This document shows positions 43,262-52,022 of a stretch of 64,000 nucleotides of DNA, one piece after another. The stretch covers positions 62,001 through 126,000 of the forward strand of contig VXML01000058.1 of NCBI GenBank assembly GCA_009841115.1. Direction: 5' to 3'. A program made the position numbers and the translations under genes. The DNA comes from Gemmatimonadota bacterium (GTDB lineage Bacteria > Latescibacterota > UBA2968 > UBA8231). Numbering within the stretch: position 1 is the first letter of the stretch; each line of letters begins with the position of its first letter. Under the pieces are notes generated by a model that searched no databases, had not been told where the DNA came from, and worked only from the letters and a program-made list of their open reading frames with translations.

Positions 43262-44602
43262 ATGGAAACTGCGACCACACTCAACCCTGCTCCGGCGTCT
43301 TCCCACATAATGGCCAAGCCCTCGGGCTCGGTCTGCAACATCGACTGCAAGTACTGCTTCTACCTCGAAAAGGAGAAGCTCTACCCAGACGCGCGCAAAA
43401 ATTGGCGCATGTCCGACGAGACGCTTGAACTATACGTCAAGCAGTACATTGAGGCCCAAGACGTGCCACAGGTGGACTTCGCTTGGCAGGGCGGCGAGCC
43501 GACGCTGATGGGCGTGGACTTCTTCCGCCGCGCAGTCGAGCTACAGCAGCAATACGCCAACGGCAAGCTCGTCACCAACGCCTTCCAGACCAACGGCATC
43601 CTCCTCGACGACGAGTGGGGCGAGTTCCTCGCGGAAAACAAATTCCTAATCGGGCTGTCGATCGACGGGCCGCGCGAATACCACGACTACTACCGAGTTG
43701 ACAAAGGCCAGAAACCGACCTACGACCGAGTGTACGCCGGTCTCCAGATGCTCAAAAAGCACGGGGTGGAATTTAATACCCTGACCGTGCTGCAAAACCA
43801 CAACGCCGATCAGCCGCTCGAAATCTACCGCTTCCTGCGCGAAGAGGGCTCGGGGTTTATGCAGTTTATTCCCATCGTCGAGCGCATCGCGCACGAGCCG
43901 GACGAGGACGGCTTGGAGTTAGTCGATCCCGAATACGAGGGCCGGGCACCCGTTTCCAAATGGTCGGTAGGGCCGGGGCAGTACGGCAAGTTCCTCTGCG
44001 CGATCTTTGACGAATGGGTGCGCAACGACGTCGGCCAAGTCTTTGTGCAGCTCTTTGACGTGACGCTCGGCTCGTGGCTGGGCCAAGATGCGAGCCTGTG
44101 CATCTTCGCCGAGACCTGCGGCAAGGCGCTGATCATCGAGCACAACGGCGACCTGTATTCCTGCGACCACTTCGTCTATTCGGATTATCGACTGGGCAAC
44201 GTCCACGAGGAGAGCATCCGCGACATGGTCGCCAGCCCGCAGCAGACCAAGTTCGGGCAGGACAAAAAGGACACGCTGCCCCAGTACTGCATCGAATGTG
44301 ACTACCGCTTCGCCTGCAATGGCGGCTGCCCCAAGCACCGCTTTACCAAAACCCCGCGCGGCGAAGACGGTCTCAACTACCTGTGCAAGGGGTACAAAAT
44401 GTACTTCGGGCACGTCGATCCCTACATGCGCTTTATGGCCAACGAGCTGCGGCACGGCCGACCGGCCACCGGCGTGATGGAGTGGGCCCGCAAACGAGAC
44501 GCAGTCAAGGCAGCCCTACACCAAAAGGCCCCCGGCCGCAACGACCCGTGCTCCTGCGGCAGCGGCAAGAAATACAAGCGCTGCTGTGGCCGAGCCGCAT
44601 AA
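43262..44602 (+). CDS. anaerobic sulfatase maturase (radical SAM/SPASM) with C-terminal SEC-C motif
   Basis: 446 residues. The radical SAM cluster motif is CNIDCKYC (Cys25, 29, 32), preceded by the family's IMAKPSGSV and followed by FYLEKEKLYP, WRMSDETLE and WQGGEPTLMG. SPASM-domain cysteines follow (CIFAETCGKAL, YSCDHF, YCIECDYRFACNGGCPKHRF). The last 25 residues add an SEC-C zinc motif (NDPCSCGSGKKYKRCCG). These enzymes oxidise a Cys or Ser of sulfatases to formylglycine without oxygen; the sulfatase at 9841-11349 with its CAPGR site is a natural client. Confidence 0.93.
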   Translation: METATTLNPAPASSHIMAKPSGSVCNIDCKYCFYLEKEKLYPDARKNWRMSDETLELYVKQYIEAQDVPQVDFAWQGGEPTLMGVDFFRRAVELQQQYANGKLVTNAFQTNGILLDDEWGEFLAENKFLIGLSIDGPREYHDYYRVDKGQKPTYDRVYAGLQMLKKHGVEFNTLTVLQNHNADQPLEIYRFLREEGSGFMQFIPIVERIAHEPDEDGLELVDPEYEGRAPVSKWSVGPGQYGKFLCAIFDEWVRNDVGQVFVQLFDVTLGSWLGQDASLCIFAETCGKALIIEHNGDLYSCDHFVYSDYRLGNVHEESIRDMVASPQQTKFGQDKKDTLPQYCIECDYRFACNGGCPKHRFTKTPRGEDGLNYLCKGYKMYFGHVDPYMRFMANELRHGRPATGVMEWARKRDAVKAALHQKAPGRNDPCSCGSGKKYKRCCGRAA

Positions 44603-44615
44603 CCGAAAGGAAGCA

Positions 44616-45518
44616 ATGATCGATATTGAGCTACACCCCGCAGACTGCAAGGCCGTCGTCACTATCGACGGCCAGCTTTTTACCGAATATCGCTACGGCC
44701 ACTACGTGTGCCGCCCTTACTTCTATCCCGTCCTGACGTCCAGCGGCACTGGCCTCACCCGCGCCTATCCGATGGAAGGTGTCGAAGGCGAGAATCAGGA
44801 CCACTACCACCATCGCGGCATCTACACAGCTCACGGCCTCGTCAACGGCCACAACCTCTGGGACGAGGGCACCGGCCACGGAGCCATGCTGCAACGGGGC
44901 GAGCCGGTCGTAGGCGCAGCCGACGGAGCAGCGCAGATCGACGGAATCGTCGATTGGTTTGGGCCGGAGGGCGAGAAGCTGCTGGAGGAGCGGCGCACTA
45001 TCGCCATCCGCGCCGAAGGTGCATTGCGCATCATAGACCAGCGCAGCGAATTCCGCGCTCGCTACGGCGACGTGACCTTCGGCGACACCAAAGAAGGCGG
45101 GCTGTTTTCAATCCGAGTGCCGACTTCCATGGATGCCAAGGGCACAGGGCGTATTGAAAACTCCACTGGCCAAGTCTTTGAAAACGGCCAAGGCGAAGAG
45201 GTTACTTGGGGCCAGCAGGCGGCTTGGGTGGACTATTCCGGGCCGGTAGCCGATGGCGAGGAGTGGGGACACACCGTCGTCGATCATCGCGACAATCCCC
45301 GCCACCCGACCTACTGGCACGTGCGCGGCTACGGGCTGTTTACCGCCAACCCCTTTGGCGTGCACGATTTCAAGGGCGACGAGAACATCGACGAGAGTCT
45401 GACCATCCCCGGCGGCGACCAGGCCGTCTTCCGCTATCGCCTGATCATCCATCCCGGTCGCAGCGTTGACGGACACCCAGACGTGCGCCAGCTAATTGAG
45501 CAGTTCCAAGCGGGATAG
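44616..45518 (+). CDS. DUF6807 (PmoA-like) family protein
   Basis: 300 residues from ATG 44616, which has GAAAGGAA before it; the frame opens earlier but that part overlaps the maturase end. Segments typical of DUF6807 are HYVCRPYFYPVLTSSG, DHYHHRGIYTAHG, VDYSGPVADGEEWGHTVVDH in part and YGLFTANPFGVHDF. Several His residues (HYHHRG) could bind a metal. The family was once labelled methane oxygenase PmoA by transfer error; it is found with sugar oxidoreductases and its reaction is unknown. It is 13 bp after the maturase and 80 bp before a Gfo/Idh/MocA gene, with a terminator between. Confidence 0.85.
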   Translation: MIDIELHPADCKAVVTIDGQLFTEYRYGHYVCRPYFYPVLTSSGTGLTRAYPMEGVEGENQDHYHHRGIYTAHGLVNGHNLWDEGTGHGAMLQRGEPVVGAADGAAQIDGIVDWFGPEGEKLLEERRTIAIRAEGALRIIDQRSEFRARYGDVTFGDTKEGGLFSIRVPTSMDAKGTGRIENSTGQVFENGQGEEVTWGQQAAWVDYSGPVADGEEWGHTVVDHRDNPRHPTYWHVRGYGLFTANPFGVHDFKGDENIDESLTIPGGDQAVFRYRLIIHPGRSVDGHPDVRQLIEQFQAG

Positions 45519-45535
45519 GATGGTATCTGTAGCAG

Positions 45536-45564
45536 AAAAAACCGGTCTGCGGGCCGGTTTTTTT
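45536..45564 (+). terminator. Rho-independent terminator after the maturase-DUF6807 operon
   Basis: Stem AAAACCGGTC with GGCCGGTTTT (one G-U pair), TGCG loop, then a run of T ending at 45564. It separates the DUF6807 gene from the oxidoreductase gene. Confidence 0.82.
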
Positions 45565-45598
45565 GTGCCTCGCCACAATCTCAAAAAAACGGAAAGCA

Positions 45599-46663
45599 AT
45601 GGCTAAGAACAAACAAGACAAACTGCGCGTCGCCCTGATAGGTGCCGGAGGGATCGCTGGGTTGCACCTGCGCCATTATCAAGACATGGACGACGTGGAG
45701 ATCGTCGCCGCGGCAGACGTGGCCTTGGAAAGAGCACAAAAATACTGCGAGGAATACGAAATCCCCGCAGCCTACGCCGACTACGAGGAGATGCTCCGGC
45801 AGGTCGCACCCGACGCGGTGAGCGTCTGCACGCCCAACGGCCTGCACGCCCCCTGCTCCATCGCCGCGCTCGACGCAGGTGCCCACGTCCTCGTCGAAAA
45901 GCCTTTGGCCATGAATGCGCGCGAAGGCCAAGAGATGCTCGATGCCGCAGAGAAAAACGACAAAAAGCTGATCATTGGATTCCAGAACCGCTACGATCCG
46001 AAGACGCAGTTTATCAAAAAGCTCGTTGACGACGGAGAGTTGGGTACAGTCCTGTACGCCCGGGTGCAGTCCCTGCGGCGGCGCGGCATTCCCAACTGGG
46101 GCGTCTTCGGACGCAAGGACCTACAAGGCGGCGGACCGCTGATCGACATCGGAGTCCACATGCTGGAGGCCACGCACTATGCAATGGGCGCTCCCCAACC
46201 AGTGGCAGCCAGTGGCAGCACCTATACCTACATCGGCGACAAGCCGTCAAACGTGGCCTCGATCTGGCCCAACTGGGATTACAAGACCTATACGGTAGAG
46301 GACTTGGCCGTGGGGCATATCCGCTTTGCCAACGGCGCGATGCTCAGTATCGAGACTAGCTTCGCCGCTCATATTGAAAAGGGTGAGGGAAACTTCACAC
46401 TGATGGGCGAGAAGGGCGGTACCACCTGGGATCCGCCGGGGTTTTTCCACGACGCCAACGACTACATGGTCAACACCCGGCCCGACTGGCTGCCCAGCGG
46501 CCCAGCAGCCGACGGCTTCGGCCAGAAGATGCGCAACTTCGTCGATCATGTGCTCTACGGCGCGGAAACCATGTCGCCCGGAGAGCACGGGCTGATGGTG
46601 CAGAAGATGATGGACGGGCTGTACGAATCGGCAGAACAGGAGCGGGAAGTGCGGATCGAGTAG
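45599..46663 (+). CDS. Gfo/Idh/MocA-family oxidoreductase
   Basis: 354 residues; start ATG 45599 with GGAAAG upstream. The N-terminal Rossmann domain shows RVALIGAGGIAGLHL and the family signature ALDAGAHVLVEKPLAMNA with Glu-Lys-Pro. The C-terminal domain includes GGGPLIDIGVHMLEATHY with the usual Asp-x-x-x-His pair. Members oxidise or isomerise sugars, inositols or amino sugars with NAD(P). It fits with DUF6807, the isomerase-like and Ldh_2 genes as carbohydrate catabolism, but the substrate is unknown. Its 3' end is three bases from the convergent Ldh_2 gene. Confidence 0.92.
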   Translation: MAKNKQDKLRVALIGAGGIAGLHLRHYQDMDDVEIVAAADVALERAQKYCEEYEIPAAYADYEEMLRQVAPDAVSVCTPNGLHAPCSIAALDAGAHVLVEKPLAMNAREGQEMLDAAEKNDKKLIIGFQNRYDPKTQFIKKLVDDGELGTVLYARVQSLRRRGIPNWGVFGRKDLQGGGPLIDIGVHMLEATHYAMGAPQPVAASGSTYTYIGDKPSNVASIWPNWDYKTYTVEDLAVGHIRFANGAMLSIETSFAAHIEKGEGNFTLMGEKGGTTWDPPGFFHDANDYMVNTRPDWLPSGPAADGFGQKMRNFVDHVLYGAETMSPGEHGLMVQKMMDGLYESAEQEREVRIE

Positions 46664-46666
46664 GCG

Positions 46667-47674
46667 TCAATCCCACTCCACCTCAACCCCCAACTCGCGC
46701 CCGCACGCCGCAAACCTTTCCAAATCGTCCAAGCCCATCGGCACCCCTTCGCGAGCGTATTCCTCGCTCTTGCGGTGTTCAATAGTGCCCGGCACGGTCG
46801 CCTCGTCGTACCCGCGCACGGGTTCCATAGTCTCGCGGACGCCGCGCACTAAGTTGTCAACGCCAGCGCGGAAGGCGTCGGGCGGGGCAAATGCGCCAAT
46901 ATCCATTACTATGATCAAGCCGCCACTGCCCGCGCGAGGCCACCGCTGAGTAACGTCCCGCGCGCGGTCGCTGTTCTGACCAACGAAAGCCCCACCCAAC
47001 GTCAGCGCCGAGCCGGTGTAGCCCATCGACTTGAAAAAAGCTGGCGGGATCAACTCCTGTAGAGCGTCGTACTCCGGGCCGCGATGATAGTCGGCCAAGA
47101 TGCAGGTCGCCGCGTCAAGGACTAGCGGCGGCTCTTCTTCTGACGGAAAGCCAAAGCACAGCGGCGGGTTGCCCCAGTAGGCGGACTGCTGGCCCTTGTT
47201 GCCGCCACCCTCGCCAAAGTAATTGGGATGGCTCCCCTGAACCGAAAAGGCACAGCAGCCCTCCTGCATGGCGCGGCGCACGTAGTGCCCAGCCGAGCCG
47301 TAGTGCCCGAGGTGGCAGGCCGCGCCGAGGGCGACCTTGTATTGCTTGGCCTTCTCAATAGCCTTTTCAGTGGCCAACATCATCGGCGCATAGCCCAAGC
47401 CGCCGTCGCCGTCAATGAGGACCGTAGTCTCGGTATCTTGGAGCACGCGCAAATCGGGGTTGGGGTTGACGGTACCGTCGCGGAGGCCTCCGCAATAGCC
47501 AACCATGGCGCGGGTGCCGTGCGAGCGCACGCCGCGCAAGTCGGAGTTGGACAACAGCTCGGCTAGCTGATCGGCGTGGTCGGCGCGCAGCCCAGCGGCC
47601 TTCAGACAGTCGGCGGTAAAGGAGCGCAGCAGGGCCACGGGTACGCGTTTGAATTCTGCGGGAGGGCGGTTCAT
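46667..47674 (-). CDS. malate/L-lactate dehydrogenase family (Ldh_2) oxidoreductase
   Basis: 335 residues of the type II malate/lactate dehydrogenase fold (YlbC/ComC-like). Characteristic stretches are SDLRGVRSHGTRAMV, GDGGLGYAPMMLATEKAIEKA (in part), CHLGHYGSAGHYVRRA with the catalytic His, and KGQQSAYWGNPPLCFGFPSE near the NAD site. Such enzymes reduce or oxidise 2-keto/2-hydroxy acids, for example 2,3-diketogulonate or ureidoglycolate. AAGGATC precedes the ATG. A cytosolic catabolic role next to sugar-acid genes is likely. Confidence 0.88.
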   Translation of the reverse strand: MNRPPAEFKRVPVALLRSFTADCLKAAGLRADHADQLAELLSNSDLRGVRSHGTRAMVGYCGGLRDGTVNPNPDLRVLQDTETTVLIDGDGGLGYAPMMLATEKAIEKAKQYKVALGAACHLGHYGSAGHYVRRAMQEGCCAFSVQGSHPNYFGEGGGNKGQQSAYWGNPPLCFGFPSEEEPPLVLDAATCILADYHRGPEYDALQELIPPAFFKSMGYTGSALTLGGAFVGQNSDRARDVTQRWPRAGSGGLIIVMDIGAFAPPDAFRAGVDNLVRGVRETMEPVRGYDEATVPGTIEHRKSEEYAREGVPMGLDDLERFAACGRELGVEVEWD

Positions 47675-47710
47675 AGAGGATCCTTGGGTTAGAATTTGCT
47701 TACATGAACT

Positions 47711-48775
47711 TTAGACGAGAGCCTCGCGGAGAAAGTCGTAGGCGCGGGCACCGCTGATCTGGTGACGCCCTGAAAAAACGTCGGCTTCCACTCGTCGGCG
47801 AGCTGAGAAAACATCGTACACCCGACGCGTTTTGGTCAGACTAGAGCGCACCGCGGTAACGGGGAAGATGGGGTCGTGGGTCCCAGCCTCCACCAGCAAT
47901 GGGCGCGGGGCGATGAGACCGACCAGATCGTACATTTCGCCGAATTCGGCCAAGCCCGGCACGTAGTTGCAGGGGCAGTGCGACATGGCGAGGATGCTGT
48001 GCTGGAAAGTCGAGTAGTAGCCGCTGATCACGCAGGCGCGGATGCGCTCGTCCATGCAGGTGGAGAAGAAGGTGTGCATGCCGCCGCCCGAAATGCCCAT
48101 GGCACCGAGGCGACTGGTGTCGAACTCGGGGCGGGTTTCCAAGTAATCGACCAAGCGCAGACCATCGCGCACGCGGATGCCCACCACTGAGGTGCCCAAG
48201 TGGAAGGCCAGCATGGCCATATGGGTGCAAGTCGAAGGCGCTCCCTGGCCGCGTTCCAGATAGGAGAAATCGGTCTGGCGCTCGCCAAAACCCGAAATCT
48301 CTGGGGCGGCTACGGCAAAACCAGCGCGGCACAGGGCCACGCCGAAGTCCTTGTGGTACCCGTCGGGCTCGTCGCGCTCGCCGCCGTCTTCCCACAAACC
48401 GACGATGTCCTTGACGCCGTACCCGTGACCGTGGAAAGCCACGACCGCAGGGAGGGGACCGGTGGCACCTTTGGGCAGCAGGATGTACACCGGCATCTGC
48501 GCGTGGGGGCCGGTGCGCAGGATTATTTTTTGCCGCGTGTAATCGCCTTTGTCGATTTCTTCTACTTTGCGCGGTGCCAAGTCCGTCTCATCGCCAGCTT
48601 CTATACCTAGATGCTTAGCAAGGGCGCGTCTCGTCGTCTTTTGCCAGCGCCGCGCTTGGGATGGATCTTCGGCCTTAAAGGCGCGGGGGGCTGTCGCCGG
48701 GTCGTACTGTTTCCACAGCGAGGTCGCCGGTTGCAGCCGCTTTAGGGTGCGATTATCGAGTATTTTAGAGGCCAT
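47711..48775 (-). CDS. alpha/beta hydrolase, acetylxylan-esterase-like (Abhydrolase_7 type)
   Basis: 354 residues. The oxyanion part VVAFHGHGYGVKD, the nucleophile elbow GAMGISGGGMHT (Ser), the acid in LVEAGTHDPIFPV (Asp) and the late His in FSGRHQISG form a complete triad. There is no signal peptide, so it works inside the cell. This subgroup, of about 350 residues with an N-terminal helical part, is common in Planctomycetes, Latescibacteria and similar sugar degraders; deacetylation of sugars is a reasonable guess. TAGGATC precedes the ATG. 36 bp upstream of the Ldh_2 gene in the same direction. Confidence 0.83.
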   Translation of the reverse strand: MASKILDNRTLKRLQPATSLWKQYDPATAPRAFKAEDPSQARRWQKTTRRALAKHLGIEAGDETDLAPRKVEEIDKGDYTRQKIILRTGPHAQMPVYILLPKGATGPLPAVVAFHGHGYGVKDIVGLWEDGGERDEPDGYHKDFGVALCRAGFAVAAPEISGFGERQTDFSYLERGQGAPSTCTHMAMLAFHLGTSVVGIRVRDGLRLVDYLETRPEFDTSRLGAMGISGGGMHTFFSTCMDERIRACVISGYYSTFQHSILAMSHCPCNYVPGLAEFGEMYDLVGLIAPRPLLVEAGTHDPIFPVTAVRSSLTKTRRVYDVFSARRRVEADVFSGRHQISGARAYDFLREALV

Positions 48776-48831
48776 AACGGATCCTAAGAGTGAAGCGACC
48801 GAGTGGCACTAACGGTCGCGATTTTTTGCCC

Positions 48832-50070
48832 CTATATCATCACTAATTCCCCAACGACCTGCACTAGTACTTCATCGCCGATCTCAGCGCGCTGGCGAGG
48901 TTCTAAGACGACGAAGCTGTTGGCGTTGAGCATCGAGCTGATTATGTGCGAGCCTTGGCTGCGGGCGGGGCGCACCCAAAACTGGCCATCTCGGTAGCGC
49001 AAGGTGGCGCGCATGTACTGGCGGCGATCGCCGTCGTTGTCGCAGGGGCTTTCCACCCGGGCGTGCGCCTCGGGCAAAAACCACGCCGCTTGCGGATAGC
49101 CTGCGGCCTTGCGGATGGCCGGGCGCACGAACTGGAGAAAGGACATCATGCTCGACACTGGATTGCCGGGCAGGCCGAAGTACGGCACGCCGCCGACCGT
49201 GCAAAAGACCAACGGCTTGCCTGGTTTCATGGCCACGCGCCAGAAGATCGTCTCGGCCCCCAAGTCGTCGAGGACCTTTTTGACGAAGTCGTACTCGCCA
49301 ACCGAGACACCGCCCGAGGAGACGGCAAAGTCAGCGCGGAGCGCAGCCTCAATGGTGGCGCGGATGGCAGCCTCATCGTCCGCTACTGTGGGCAACATCA
49401 CCGGCTCGGCTCCGTGGGCATGGCAAAAGGCGGCTAGGGCGCACGTATTGCTGTTGACAATCTGGCCTTCTCCAGGCGTCTCCTCGATCTCGACCAGCTC
49501 GTCGCCGGTAGAGAGGATGGCGACGCGCGGCCGGCGGTACACCGAGACGAAACTCTGCTGCACGGCGGCGAGCACGGCCAGTTCGCCTGGGCCGCACTCG
49601 GTGCCAGCCTTGATGATTGGCTCGCCGCCGCGCATGTCCTCTCCGCGCCGACGAATGTGCGCGCCGCACTCTTCAATCGCGAGGATCTCGACCTCCTGCT
49701 CAGCGAGGCGGGTGTCCTCTACCGGGGCGATGGTGTCGGCTCCGGTGGGCACGGCCGCGCCGGTCATAATGCGGCTGGCTTGGCCGGGACCAACCGCTTT
49801 TTGCGGCACTTTGCCAGCCGGTATGTCTTCAATGACTTCCAAGGCTACAGGCGCGTCCTCCCTCGCGGCGGCTACGTCTGCATGGCGCACGGCATAGCCG
49901 TCCATAGCCGAGTTGTCGCAGGGCGGATTGTCGCGGCGCGCCAACACGTCTTGGGCGAGCACGCGGCCAGTAGCTTCAAGTAGAGAAACGCGCTCAGGGC
50001 CGAGGACTTGTACGTGGTCGAGGACGATGGCGCGGGCTTCTTCTGGGGTGAGCATCGGGTCGCGGGGCAT
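48832..50070 (-). CDS. moeA: molybdopterin molybdenumtransferase
   Basis: 412 residues with the four-domain MoeA layout: TPEEARAIVLDHV, RRDNPPCDNSAMDGYAVRHAD (in part), GQASRIMTGAAVPTGAD, ILSTGDELVE and SSGGVSVGEYDFVKKVL, then GKPLVFCTVGG and FGLPGNPVSS in the MoCF-binding domain. It inserts molybdate into adenylated molybdopterin. This implies molybdoenzymes in the organism, none of which is in the window. The ribosome binding site for ATG 50070 is weak; an in-frame ATG 15 bp later is an alternative. Confidence 0.93.
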   Translation of the reverse strand: MPRDPMLTPEEARAIVLDHVQVLGPERVSLLEATGRVLAQDVLARRDNPPCDNSAMDGYAVRHADVAAAREDAPVALEVIEDIPAGKVPQKAVGPGQASRIMTGAAVPTGADTIAPVEDTRLAEQEVEILAIEECGAHIRRRGEDMRGGEPIIKAGTECGPGELAVLAAVQQSFVSVYRRPRVAILSTGDELVEIEETPGEGQIVNSNTCALAAFCHAHGAEPVMLPTVADDEAAIRATIEAALRADFAVSSGGVSVGEYDFVKKVLDDLGAETIFWRVAMKPGKPLVFCTVGGVPYFGLPGNPVSSMMSFLQFVRPAIRKAAGYPQAAWFLPEAHARVESPCDNDGDRRQYMRATLRYRDGQFWVRPARSQGSHIISSMLNANSFVVLEPRQRAEIGDEVLVQVVGELVMI

Positions 50071-50390
50071 ATCGGGTATCTTGACTCCTTATTTGTGTAG
50101 GCGACAGAAGATACAGCAGAACGACGGCGCTACAAATCCCTCGCAGCGGCGCGTCGAGTTCAACATGGCGCTTAACCAGCGGTCGCGGCTAGAGGGGTAG
50201 CGTCGGGCGGGATCATTCTACGTGCATTTTGTCGGGCGAGTCGGCGCGGATTTTGCGCTTGTGGATGGATCGGGCTGAATTGATGTGTGGAAAGGCGTGT
50301 AACTGTATCTACAATTTGAAGAGAAGCGTATGTGGATGAATCGGATGGGGTTGGTGTGTGGAAGGGCGTGTAACCGTATCTACACCGTAT
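50071..50390. other. 320-bp intergenic region with a duplicated gene tail
   Basis: No gene seen. Its left half is unremarkable. At 50284-50330 and 50354-50412 there are two copies of a ~47-bp sequence (TGTGTGGAARGGCGTGTAAC onward, through TACAATTTGAAGAGAAGCGTA); the second copy has an extra 12-bp CCGTATCTACA-type duplication. The right copy includes the last codons and stop (TLLFKL) of the coiled-coil gene at 50391-50735, so the left copy is a duplicated gene tail. Confidence 0.7.
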
Positions 50391-50735
50391 CTACAATTTG
50401 AAGAGAAGCGTACCCATCATTGACAGCCAAGAGGTGATGACCAAGCCGATAACCAAATTAAATTTGCCGTTGAACTCGCGGCGTAATTCATTGATTTTGG
50501 TCTCGGTCTTGGCCTCAAGACCGTCGATTTTGGCCTCCGTCTTAGCCTCGAGACCGTCGATTTTGGCCTCCGTCTTAGCCTCGAGACCGTCAATCTTGCC
50601 TGTCAATTCGGCCCTGAGACTGTCGATCCTAGCATTGTTTTCGCGCACATCCGTCTCGATGAGACTCAGGCGATGGTCAATCTGTTGCAAAACATCGCGA
50701 GTGGTGAGCTCGGGAGAGGGTTGTGGAGTGGACAT
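50391..50735 (-). CDS. small coiled-coil protein with C-terminal membrane anchor
   Basis: 114 residues from ATG 50735 (AAAGGA upstream; an ATG three codons earlier overlaps that site). Residues 15-85 are a long coiled coil with exact 11-residue repeats (KIDGLEAKTEA two to three times), and residues about 92-112 are one hydrophobic helix (FNLVIGLVITSWLSMMGTLL). The plan is like small DUF1640-type or phage-associated coiled-coil membrane proteins. No clear partner lies nearby. Function unknown. The mirror-image open frame on the other strand is a by-product of the repeats. Confidence 0.65.
   Translation of the reverse strand: MSTPQPSPELTTRDVLQQIDHRLSLIETDVRENNARIDSLRAELTGKIDGLEAKTEAKIDGLEAKTEAKIDGLEAKTETKINELRREFNGKFNLVIGLVITSWLSMMGTLLFKL
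50519..50584. repeat. 33-bp tandem repeat in the coiled-coil gene
   Basis: Two exact 33-bp units (50519-50551, 50552-50584) and the beginning of a third, diverged, from 50585. Each unit encodes eleven residues, three heptad-like turns of coiled coil, so copy number can change without breaking the frame. Confidence 0.93.
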
Positions 50736-50925
50736 GATGAGCATCCTTTAGTGTCGGGTCAAAGATAATCGGCTACATGGCTTATGCAAAATGCAGGCCA
50801 ATCGCTCAAATCATCGTTCACTCTGAAAGATGGCTCTTTGCTAGGCGACGCAGTGTAGTATGGAAGAAACAGCCGTGTTGCGGTTGCGCTACATGGATCG
50901 GTAAGGCGGGATTAATGCAGAAGAG

Positions 50926-50964
50926 TGCGTAGGGGCGGTGCGAAGCGCAAGCCGCTCCTACGCA
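50926..50964. repeat. 39-bp imperfect palindrome, REP-like element
   Basis: Arms TGCGTAGGGGCGG and CCGCTCCTACGCA (one G-T mismatch) surround TGCGAAGCGCA, which itself can fold. It shares the GTAGGGG(G)CGG arm with the palindrome at 8772-8802. It lies just past the stop of the TolB-like gene and has no T run. Confidence 0.7.
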
Positions 50965-50974
50965 CGAGGCACGA

Positions 50975-51907
50975 TTAATGAGAAAGCAGCGATTTGATCT
51001 GGCCCCACGACTGGGACTCGACGCTCGTGGCAGTAACAGAAAGGACGACAGGTTGCCAAGCGGGATTACGTCCACCTAAGCCGTTGGTCAATTCGACCAA
51101 GTTGCCCCCGTCTATATCAATGGCCCAAATGAGCTTAGTGAGAGAAGTGAAGGCGATTCTCATGCTGTTGGGCGACCAAGTAAGGCCAGCTCTCCATGTG
51201 TTGTCGGACACGCACACAGTACCCTTGGGGAAATCAGACCGAACGGGAAGCGGGCCTTCGGGATCGAACACACACAGACCGCTCTGGTGTAGGTCAGGTA
51301 GAGGGATAACCAAGGACTCATCTTCACCAACATTGGTGATGTAGAGACGGGCGAGATTCTCTTCGTCTCCTTTTTCCCGCAACACGACGACGGCTGATTT
51401 GGTTCCGTCTGGGGAACGACCGGAGTAGCGGCGAGGGTGGGGCACTTCTCTCCAATCCACGGGCAACGAACCGCTTCCGTCTAGTGCCATGACGAACGAA
51501 TCAATAAGGTTCCCATCATCCGTAGGCGCACCTAGGACATCGTAGTAAATGCTACTCCCGTCTGCAGACCACCAAAGCGATATTTTATCGACGGAATCGT
51601 CTGTTAGCTGCTGTGGATTACCGCCGTCGGCATCCATCAACCAAATCTCTCCACCGTACTGACCGTGGGGATAGTCGTCGAGGTAGATATAGGCGATCTT
51701 CGTCCCATCTGGCGACCAAGCCGGGGTAGTGCAATGCCGTCCTTGGGTCAGGTTCACGGGGTCGCTCCCATCCCCATTCATAATCCACACGTCACCGTGC
51801 CCTTCGCGGTCGGAGATAAACGCTATTTTACCGTCGGCTTGCGCCCAGCCCGCGACAGCCAGTCCCAGCGCTGCTAAGCAGGCGATCAATATGGATCGAT
51901 TGTTCAT
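50975..51907 (-). CDS. exported TolB-like beta-propeller protein
   Basis: 310 residues; signal peptide of about 24 residues (LIACLAALGLAVAGWAQA). TolB/WD40-like repeats are clear: IAFISDREGHGDVWIMNGDG, NLTQGRHCTTPAWSPDGTKI, EIWLMDADGGNPQQLTDDS and LTWSPNSMRIAFTS, each of the form 'D..G.....LT......P.WSPDG..I.F'. It is missing the N-terminal domain of true TolB, so it is not the Tol-Pal component. The end (SQSWGQIKSLL) is a non-propeller tail of a kind seen on many exported proteins of Poribacteria-like genomes (recollection, not checked). AAAGGAGG precedes the ATG. Confidence 0.85.
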   Translation of the reverse strand: MNNRSILIACLAALGLAVAGWAQADGKIAFISDREGHGDVWIMNGDGSDPVNLTQGRHCTTPAWSPDGTKIAYIYLDDYPHGQYGGEIWLMDADGGNPQQLTDDSVDKISLWWSADGSSIYYDVLGAPTDDGNLIDSFVMALDGSGSLPVDWREVPHPRRYSGRSPDGTKSAVVVLREKGDEENLARLYITNVGEDESLVIPLPDLHQSGLCVFDPEGPLPVRSDFPKGTVCVSDNTWRAGLTWSPNSMRIAFTSLTKLIWAIDIDGGNLVELTNGLGGRNPAWQPVVLSVTATSVESQSWGQIKSLLSH

Positions 51908-52022
51908 AGCGTGCCTCCTTTTACTTATGGTGAATAGAGCAAGGCGTTGTTAGGTGTATTATAACATAAATTTGAACCTAACAACCAACAGAGCGTATCG
52001 GTTCTGCTATTCCGGCGACGCA

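Noticed and set aside
50398..50751. 117-codon plus-strand frame opposite the coiled-coil gene
   Set aside because: It is the mirror of the 33-bp repeats; the minus frame has a good ribosome binding site, coiled coil and membrane helix.
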